12,478 bases of DNA, taken from positions 1-12,478 of the forward strand of contig JAHDDN010000122.1 in NCBI GenBank assembly GCA_020629335.1, in the 5' to 3' direction. The notes under the pieces are model-generated. The model made no database searches, was not told the origin of the DNA, and was given only the letters and a program-made list of their open reading frames with translations. This document shows, one piece after another, positions 6,723 to 12,478 of the stretch (positions within the stretch are counted from its first letter, which is position 1; each line of letters opens with the position of its first letter). A program made the translations under genes and the position numbers. The DNA comes from Chitinophagales bacterium. Its GTDB lineage: Bacteria; Bacteroidota; Bacteroidia; Chitinophagales; UBA2359.

Positions 6723-7901
6723 TTAACTATCGCCTGCCTCTGAATTGAAATCGAATAATAAAGAGAATCTTAAAGTATTATCTAAAGGACTATTGCCTCT
6801 ATTCTGTGTAGTCGGAATAATATAAGAGAAGTTCAAGCCAAATACATTGTACTTAAGCCCTAAACCTACTGTTACATACTTACGATTACCTTTATACTTA
6901 TGCTCATTATAATGACCCAATCTTACCGAGAATTGCTTATTATACCAATACTCCATACCCAATGAGTACATCAATTCTTGCAACTCTTCCTTTCCACCTC
7001 CAGGTGCATCACCAAATGAACCCAACATACCACTAATCACAGGCTTATCTCTATGCGTACTAGTAGAATCAGGAGTAGGAACTAACAACTTATTGATATC
7101 AACCGCAAAAGTAATGCTGTTATACTCATCAAAGTCCATCTCAAAAGCAGAACCAATACCAAAGTTAATTGGAATGAAATCCTTCTGAGCAGTCTCCGTA
7201 TAAGAAACCTTATTACCAATATTAGTAATAGCAGTACCAAAGGATAATCTAGCATCTCTACCACCTACTAAGATATCATCCGTATAGTATAAGGAAATAT
7301 CACCAGCCGCAGCACTTGCAGGACGAATCAAATTACCATTCACCGTCTGACCCTTAGCTAAGTTAGAATAAATATACTTCAATGTTAATCCTAAAGATAC
7401 TTTATCCCCTAACTTACGAGCATAAGCTAAATCAAAAGCCAACTCTCTTGGAGAAAACTGACCCGCAGGCTCCGCATTAATATCCGTAAACTGAATATCT
7501 CCCAAAGAGAAGAAACGCAAAGAAGCACCAATAGACTGAATATCATCTATTTTCTTGTAGCCAGAAAGGTAAGCCAAGTAAATATCGTCTACCAATTCTT
7601 TTAACCAAGGAGTATAAGTAATCGAAACGCCCATATCTTCCTCAGCAAAAGCTAATTTAGAGGCATTCCAATACATAGAAGCCGCATCAGGCGATATAGC
7701 CAAACCTGCATCACCCATACCTCCAGTACGAGCATCAGGGTTAATTCTTAAGAAAGGAATGGAGGTGTATACCGTATTAACTTTCTCGCCCCATTGGCCA
7801 GATAAGTCGCCTATTTCGATTCCTTGTGCATTAGCATCTGGAGCGAAAAAGAAGATCGCCGTAGCTAATACAAACAAACATTTTAACGTATTTTGAATCA
7901 T
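6723..7901 (-). CDS. porV: T9SS outer-membrane protein PorV, proximal copy (first of two)
   Basis: This 392-residue protein has the PorV pattern IPFLRINPDARTGGMGDAGLAISPDAAS, YWNASKLAFAEE and YTPWLKELVDDIYLAYLSGY, followed by barrel strands ending in LRFSLLFDFNSEAGDS. The frame is open to an ATG at 7985, but the start is placed at 7901: from there the protein begins MIQNTLKCLFVLATAIFF and ends its signal peptide at ANAQ, a normal Sec signal with a Lys in the n-region, whereas the 28 extra residues upstream look like untranslated leader. PorV works in the outer membrane as the cargo shuttle of the T9SS together with PorU, and porU lies just upstream on the same strand, the usual pairing in Bacteroidota. 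The 438-base gap to porU is filled by a palindromic GC-rich element. Of the two copies this one has the more ordinary signal peptide and is the likelier ancestral partner of porU. Confidence 0.92.
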   Translation of the reverse strand: MIQNTLKCLFVLATAIFFFAPDANAQGIEIGDLSGQWGEKVNTVYTSIPFLRINPDARTGGMGDAGLAISPDAASMYWNASKLAFAEEDMGVSITYTPWLKELVDDIYLAYLSGYKKIDDIQSIGASLRFFSLGDIQFTDINAEPAGQFSPRELAFDLAYARKLGDKVSLGLTLKYIYSNLAKGQTVNGNLIRPASAAAGDISLYYTDDILVGGRDARLSFGTAITNIGNKVSYTETAQKDFIPINFGIGSAFEMDFDEYNSITFAVDINKLLVPTPDSTSTHRDKPVISGMLGSFGDAPGGGKEELQELMYSLGMEYWYNKQFSVRLGHYNEHKYKGNRKYVTVGLGLKYNVFGLNFSYIIPTTQNRGNSPLDNTLRFSLLFDFNSEAGDS

Positions 7902-8084
7902 ATTGATTGAAATTGTTGCCAAAAATAATAAATAATTATGATAAAGAATGTCTTTTGCCCCTCTCTTAGACGAGAAGCACCGCATTAAATAGAAACTTTC
8001 ACAAAGTTAAGCCAATAACTGCCAAAAAGTGACAACTTAATGTATGGTAGCTATTTTTTCAATAAGCTCTCCATGAAAGCACTT

Positions 8085-8097
8085 TATAATAACGTAA
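8085..8097 (-). promoter_or_regulatory. Conserved upstream motif of the proximal porV copy
   Basis: The 13-base + strand sequence TATAATAACGTAA is identical to that upstream of the distal porV copy, with similar flanks (GCACTTTATAATAACG here, GCATTTATATAATAACG there). It sits about 190 bases before the start codon, against about 100 in the other copy, so roughly 90 bases of unrelated sequence lie between motif and gene here. It could be the -7 region of a promoter; this is inference. Confidence 0.38.
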
Positions 8098-8134
8098 GAA
8101 TTAGAAAATATTGTGATTATTTTTACTTCTTTTT

Positions 8135-8324
8135 GGGCGCATCCCCAATCTGTCATTTTTTGTGCAAAAAATGACAGATTGGGGTCGGGCTGTCCGCTCT
8201 TATATGGCTATGCATCCGCTATTCCGCTAAGCTGCACTTGTCTGCCACTGCGTGGCCAGCCTGCGTCCAGCTAAGCTCCATAAGCGCCTGCATTGACGCC
8301 ATATACCGCTTCCATCCCTTGCGC
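8135..8324. repeat. GC-rich nested palindromic extragenic element
   Basis: This 190-base stretch between porU and porV is clearly richer in G and C than all its surroundings. It is built of nested inverted repeats. The edges are GGGCGC (8135-8140) and TGCGC (8320-8324). A perfect 19-bp stem pairs 8143-8161 with 8166-8184. A second structure is closed by TATATGGC (8201-8208) with GCCATATA (8298-8305), continues with ATGCA (8210-8214) and TGCAT (8289-8293), AGCTG (8230-8234) and CAGCT (8268-8272), and ends in a central GCCAC-TGC-GTGGC hairpin (8244-8256). GGTCGGGCTGTCCGCT and CCGCTTCCATCCCTTGCGC flank the second structure. From memory, similar GGGCG...TCGGGCTGTCCGCT...ATCCCT..CGC blocks recur in intergenic regions of many Bacteroidota genomes; this was not checked. 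No T-run follows either side, so it is not a plain terminator. Confidence 0.7.
8143..8184. repeat. Perfect 19-bp inverted repeat with 4-base loop
   Basis: The arms 8143-8161 and 8166-8184 are exact reverse complements around the loop GTGC. The stem starts CCCCAATCTGTCA and ends in six A-T pairs. It lies inside the GC-rich element, about 155 bases after the porU stop codon on the - strand. On neither strand does a T-run follow, so termination would not be of the classical type; a transcript end protector or mobile-element end is equally possible. Confidence 0.85.
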
Positions 8325-8339
8325 ATTCGAAGCTTCGTT

Positions 8340-11300
8340 CTATTTTAGAATCACTAATTTTTCTATAGCTTGTACTTGATTACCATCCGAACCTTCTACA
8401 TTCAACTGATACACATAGGTGCCTCGGCCTATTCTATTGCCAAAATCGTCCAAGCCATCCCAGTGAATATCATCTACTCTTGTACCATCAGTCGCTAATT
8501 CCCGCTCAATAGTCTTGATCACCTGACCACTGATCGTATAAATCCTAACTTTTACCTTCAATAAATCACCAGGACGATTATGCTCAAACCAAAAAGAAGT
8601 ATGATCCGTAAATGGATTTGGATAGTTCAGTACATGATCCAAAGCCAATTCAGCAGATTCTGCCACTACAAATTCCGTATAGCCTTTGCCTGAATTATTA
8701 TATACATCCCATGCTTTGACCGTAAGTGTATGCTGGCCAGGGGCTAACTGACTCAGAGGGAATTCTGCTTGACCTTCTTGATAACTATTCAATTCCGCAT
8801 TATAGTATTCATTTAAAGAAAAAGAATTCTGATTGTCGTCATCCAGCGTAGCAGTAATATCATGGCCAATACCACTGCCTACAGTATTAATACCATTTTC
8901 GTCAAATAGTTTTACAATTAATAAAGGAGATTCATTGGTTAGCCCACCAAAAACAAAGTTTTCATCGTTTAAAAATACATCAACTTGTGGACCGTCTTGA
9001 TCATCTTCAAAAGAATCACTCAAGCCACCAACCATAATTTCTTCATTATAACCGTGAGCATCAACGAGATCAGGAGTATGTGCATAATAATTCAATCGCC
9101 CATTACCATAATCTAAAAGAATATCCTTAGGTACGATAAAACTAAACTCAAATTCCCCATTTTCCACACTTGCCTTCCCTTTAAAGATGGCGTTTTTTTG
9201 GAGCTTGAAAGTATCAATGACAGTATCGATAATATTAGGCGTCGCCTCAAAGGATAAGTCATTCCCTAAAGTAATCACATCTGACTCTTTTTCAAAAAGA
9301 GTAGGATAAACTATCCCATTAAAATCATTCAATAGTTCCCCATCTTGGTTTTCTATTTGACCTCTGATAGTAACCTTACTAAGAGCTTTAAGTGTATCTG
9401 CATTTTCAATACTTTGACCATTTATATGAGTGGTTCTGATATTGTGTTGAGGGAAGTTAAGTCTTAAAGCAGGATCACCTAATAAAACAAACTTCCTATT
9501 GTTAGTTGCTCCTGACTCAGAATTATTTTTACCATTCATTAAAGCTTCCCCAAAAGTAGGGACACGACCTTGCGAATCTTTAGTAAACTGTTCTCTCAGG
9601 TAGCTTCTATTGATCTTTCTATTCTCATTAGCATATACCAAACGCACCGTCGTAACAATTGCAATACAACCACCATTAGGATTCAATAGCAAATGCTCCC
9701 CACCAGATATTTGATCAGGATCATCATACTTACTAAAACTACAAGTAGCAGTGATAAAAAGTGGTAATTTATCAATATTAGTCCATGATTGAATAGTCGG
9801 GATATCAAGGATTCTTTCCTGTGTCCAACTGTTGGGGCCACCATGTCCCGTATAATTCACTATAGCCGTACCTGAAAATATCTTACGACTAATCGCTTCA
9901 TTCACATTTGGATAACGCCCACCACCAGAAGTGGATACTTGCTCATATGCATCCAAATATATCTTATCAATATTGTAGGTTTTTAAACTATCATCGATTA
10001 GGATCGCATGAGATTCCGCGTCTTTATAATGTATATTACTGAATGTTCCATTGGAGCGTTTGTCTGGATCATCGGCCACAAAAGTGATATTGTTAATCCA
10101 ATCTCCTTGTGATTCATAAGATTTGTAATGTATGATTTTGTTGACGATCCCCTGAGCTTCATTGGCTGTAGCCACTGGAAATCTACCAATACCTATATCT
10201 AAACCATGTAAATTCGTGTTCATGCTATCCCCTTCATCATCATCCAATAGCGCATAGTAATCATCGGTACAATAAGTCCCTGTACCATAAAAAGATTCTA
10301 AACTTTCAAAAGTGGGTACAAAGTTAGTATTATCGTTTTTTAAGCCTTTGAAATCATAAGAGGCATCCCCCATCAATAATAGATATTTGAATGGCTCCTG
10401 ATTATTAGCTAAGCCTCTATCATAAACCATTTTAGCATAATTTCTAATAGCAGAAATATCTTGTCTACCAGAAGAAAACTCATTATAAATATGGAAAATG
10501 TTGACCACCTTTACCTCTAAATCGCTATAATCTCTATGAAAATCAGCTAATTGATTAGCTTGATCAATAAATAAAGGGTGAGTAATGATTAAATAATCTG
10601 GATAGCTTATCTCATGCAGATTTTGTGTTTCAATCAGACCAATAGCCTGTGGCGAAAGGTAAGAACTGCCATTAAAAGCAATATACTCTCGCAAGCTTTC
10701 GGCATTATTAACAAATGTATTTTGATTGCCTGAGCTGGAAAGATTCATTTGGCGGATATTGCTAAGATCGCTGACTTCCCAAACTCTTATATTATTGCCT
10801 TCTATAGTATATTGTACAATATTTCCTGAACCGACGCTTTCTTGGTCTCTGAAAGTAAGCTGCGAATTAGAGAGTTTTAGTTGATTACGAGTATTGACTT
10901 CAATATAGTCTAACCAGCCTACAGAATTATTATTACCTCCATCGCTAAAGTTGAGACGGATAGTTACATCATTATTATTACTAAGGCTTTTGAGTGTGTC
11001 TAATTTTTTGTTTTTTGCATAGCTTCCTTCCTCAGAAGTGAAGTTGACCGATTCAAACTTGACTGTCTTTACTTCTTCATTATTGATAAATACATCGAAG
11101 CCAGCGCCTGCTGTTGCTCCACTTGGAATCCTACCCACTAAGGAGGTATTGATAGATATTGGTTCTGAAGTGATACGGTTAGGACTTGCAAAAGAGAAGC
11201 TTTGATCATTAGTCGCACTAAATTCTTCTCCTACCCAATTTCTACCTGAAAAGAGAAGATTTTTGACTTGGCTTTCGTGGAAAGCGTGATAATCATAGCT

Positions 11301-12227
11301 ATTAGTACTTACATTATGATTATCGATAGTGGAGGCTTCTGTTATTCTTTCACCAGCTCCAATATCAAAATTCAAGAAATAATAATTTTCATTGCTGTAT
11401 TTATTGAATTGGTGCTGGTAGCTTTTAGTAAATCCATTATAAGTCCAGACATGAGGACTTTGTCCATAGAATAAGATGTAGTCATTATTATCAAATTGGT
11501 TATTACCATTTTGATCGACTACTTCAATAGGATTTTCTATTAGGTCATCTACTCTATCAGCGGAGGAGTTTTGTGGGAGCATGCCCCCACCATTTCCATA
11601 AATACGGATGTTGTTACATTGTATATCGTTGATATTGATATCGAGGCTATCATTGAGGAATTGGTAATCTATTTTGTAGATACCATCTTCTTTTACACTG
11701 ATTTTGTAGAAGGAACCCTGACTGAGTACAGAATTGTCTGCGTAGCTTAATTCTCTACTATTATTACTAGTAAGCTCAGGCTCTTGTTCTATTTCGATGG
11801 TAAAAGATTCTAATTTTTCTATTTTTTGACTGATGGGATTGATGCGTAGAGGTATAAACCCAACTCTTGCAAAGGCTTTTCCTCTGACTAAGGTCAAATT
11901 GCTTTCAATGACAATATCATTGGCTAATAGCTCGTTATCACTCTGGCTTATTGTTTGATCAATGCTGCTATAAGTAGCTTTGGTAATCAAGGCATTAACA
12001 GGGCCTTTTTGGTTTAAAGCTATACGAGTGCTGAAAATGGGGAGTGAATGTTTCTCTAAGTCATAAGAAGCATCTTCGAAAGAGAATGCTAAGGAGGAAT
12101 CGCTTAAGAACGAAGCGCTTGCTGTTTCCCAATTTAAGCTCACTTCTTTTTGGATGTTTGATTGAGCAAATAGGGAATAGTTGCTAAGCATTAAAAGGAT
12201 GAAAAGCAAGATTGTCTTAATCTTCAT
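8340..12227 (-). CDS. porU: T9SS C-terminal-signal peptidase/sortase PorU (family C25)
   Basis: PorU is the cell-surface cysteine protease of the type IX secretion system that cuts the C-terminal sorting domain from cargo and joins cargo to a surface anchor. The 1295-residue protein starts with signal peptide MKIKTILLFILLMLSNYSLFAQ. An N-terminal region of about 500 residues precedes the gingipain-like C25 domain (about 540-925), which contains DYLIITHPLF, KYLLLMGDASYDF, DIGIGRFPV and KFVLLGDPALRLN. The catalytic His795 lies in NYTGHGGPN (codon 9843-9845) and the nucleophile Cys829 in FITATCSFSKYDDP (codon 9741-9743); both are intact. The C-terminus (about 1205-1295) has NYPNPFTDHTSFWFEH, IYTISGQVIKTI, WDGLDDFGNRIGRGTYVYQL and KLVILK, a sorting-domain-like fold of the type known on PorU itself. 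Length is at the upper end of the family range. The ATG start gives a clean signal peptide. porV copies follow on the same strand, the normal neighbours. A GC-rich palindromic element lies directly downstream. Confidence 0.94.
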   Translation of the reverse strand: MKIKTILLFILLMLSNYSLFAQSNIQKEVSLNWETASASFLSDSSLAFSFEDASYDLEKHSLPIFSTRIALNQKGPVNALITKATYSSIDQTISQSDNELLANDIVIESNLTLVRGKAFARVGFIPLRINPISQKIEKLESFTIEIEQEPELTSNNSRELSYADNSVLSQGSFYKISVKEDGIYKIDYQFLNDSLDININDIQCNNIRIYGNGGGMLPQNSSADRVDDLIENPIEVVDQNGNNQFDNNDYILFYGQSPHVWTYNGFTKSYQHQFNKYSNENYYFLNFDIGAGERITEASTIDNHNVSTNSYDYHAFHESQVKNLLFSGRNWVGEEFSATNDQSFSFASPNRITSEPISINTSLVGRIPSGATAGAGFDVFINNEEVKTVKFESVNFTSEEGSYAKNKKLDTLKSLSNNNDVTIRLNFSDGGNNNSVGWLDYIEVNTRNQLKLSNSQLTFRDQESVGSGNIVQYTIEGNNIRVWEVSDLSNIRQMNLSSSGNQNTFVNNAESLREYIAFNGSSYLSPQAIGLIETQNLHEISYPDYLIITHPLFIDQANQLADFHRDYSDLEVKVVNIFHIYNEFSSGRQDISAIRNYAKMVYDRGLANNQEPFKYLLLMGDASYDFKGLKNDNTNFVPTFESLESFYGTGTYCTDDYYALLDDDEGDSMNTNLHGLDIGIGRFPVATANEAQGIVNKIIHYKSYESQGDWINNITFVADDPDKRSNGTFSNIHYKDAESHAILIDDSLKTYNIDKIYLDAYEQVSTSGGGRYPNVNEAISRKIFSGTAIVNYTGHGGPNSWTQERILDIPTIQSWTNIDKLPLFITATCSFSKYDDPDQISGGEHLLLNPNGGCIAIVTTVRLVYANENRKINRSYLREQFTKDSQGRVPTFGEALMNGKNNSESGATNNRKFVLLGDPALRLNFPQHNIRTTHINGQSIENADTLKALSKVTIRGQIENQDGELLNDFNGIVYPTLFEKESDVITLGNDLSFEATPNIIDTVIDTFKLQKNAIFKGKASVENGEFEFSFIVPKDILLDYGNGRLNYYAHTPDLVDAHGYNEEIMVGGLSDSFEDDQDGPQVDVFLNDENFVFGGLTNESPLLIVKLFDENGINTVGSGIGHDITATLDDDNQNSFSLNEYYNAELNSYQEGQAEFPLSQLAPGQHTLTVKAWDVYNNSGKGYTEFVVAESAELALDHVLNYPNPFTDHTSFWFEHNRPGDLLKVKVRIYTISGQVIKTIERELATDGTRVDDIHWDGLDDFGNRIGRGTYVYQLNVEGSDGNQVQAIEKLVILK

Positions 12228-12262
12228 AGCTTTGCGGTTATATTAATAATCTATTATGAATA

Positions 12263-12269
12263 AACGTAA
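12263..12269 (-). promoter_or_regulatory. TTACGTT motif upstream of porU
   Basis: On the - strand TTACGTTTATT stands about 35 bases before the porU start codon and resembles the TTACGTTATTATA motif upstream of both porV copies. TACGTTTA matches the Bacteroidota -7 consensus TAnnTTTG in all but the last base. No -33 TTG was found at the expected spacing. The remaining upstream sequence to the window end (12270-12478) holds no supportable gene on either strand. Confidence 0.35.
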
Positions 12270-12478
12270 AATTATAGCATAGGCGGCCCTGAATTTGTTT
12301 TTTTGTAAAATTAGCTCGTTTTTTGTTGCTTATTTGTCGTATCTAAGCCTAACAAGCTCAAATAAGACGTGCTTTATTGTAAAATGGATGCATCTTACAA
12401 AATAAAAAATAAATGGCCGATCAGTAAGTTACTTGATTAGTCTATTCGTAATGTTGGTTATAAATACCAAGGTACTAA

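Noticed and set aside
7902..7985. Extended N-terminus of the proximal PorV starting at 7985
   Set aside because: The 28 extra residues (MRCFSSKRGAKD...) precede a complete signal peptide that begins at the ATG at 7901, and the other PorV copy has no counterpart.
8219..8326. A 35-residue open frame on the - strand inside the GC-rich element
   Set aside because: It begins MRKGWKRYMASMQALMELSW but coincides with palindromic arms whose pairing better explains the sequence; no recognisable family and no start context. Long frames are expected by chance in the GC-rich block.
8166..8340. A standard intrinsic terminator for porU
   Set aside because: The hairpins here are not followed by a T-run on the - strand, and the small CGAAGCTTCG palindrome (8328-8337) next to the stop codon is too short to claim.
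9998..10189. Open frame on the - strand within porU in another frame
   Set aside because: It overlaps the C25 domain coding sequence of PorU and has no own features.
11268..11474. Hydrophobic open frame on the + strand opposite porU
   Set aside because: It is antisense to the well-supported porU gene; its hydrophobicity arises from the complement of Asn/Asp/Tyr-rich coding sequence.
12384..12440. Very short + strand frame starting ATGGATGCATC near the window end
   Set aside because: It stops after 18 codons, has no family resemblance, and nothing supports expression.

Overview
The window is AT-rich DNA from a member of the phylum Bacteroidota, probably a marine or Cytophagales-like gliding bacterium; the genus cannot be fixed from this sequence. 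The assignment rests on type IX secretion system (T9SS) genes porU and porV, a Bacteroidota-style TonB-dependent receptor, and A/T-rich leaders without Shine-Dalgarno sequences.

Left part (1-5320, all on +): the 3' end of a long-chain acyl-CoA synthetase gene, closed by a hairpin terminator; a 396-base leader region; then a compact three-gene operon. The operon encodes a TonB-dependent outer-membrane receptor, a periplasmic YfiR/DUF4154 protein, and an inner-membrane sensor protein with a CHASE8-like periplasmic region, HAMP domain and histidine-kinase-like core. The genes overlap or nearly touch and end at one terminator. The layout resembles the YfiB-YfiR-YfiN relay, with the receptor in place of YfiB and a kinase-like module in place of the diguanylate cyclase. 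The kinase-like protein has Asn (N315) where the phosphoacceptor His of the H-box should be, while most of the ATP-binding motifs remain. It may therefore not be an ordinary histidine kinase.

Right part (5282-12227, all on -): porU, the C25-family sortase-like protease of the T9SS, with catalytic His795 and Cys829 visible, followed by two tandem porV genes about 87% identical in mature protein. Each porV copy carries a homologous strong terminator and a related upstream segment, so the repeat unit is roughly 1.4 kb. PorU and PorV act together at the outer membrane: PorV carries T9SS cargo and PorU removes the C-terminal sorting domain and attaches the cargo to the surface.

Between porU and the first porV lies a GC-rich element of about 190 bp (8135-8324) built of nested inverted repeats, including a perfect 19-bp stem. 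It is unlike its AT-rich surroundings and looks like an interspersed extragenic palindromic element. The last 251 bases hold only the porU upstream region and no supportable gene.

The most interesting candidates are the receptor-YfiR-histidineless-kinase operon, the nested palindromic element, and the duplicated porV unit.
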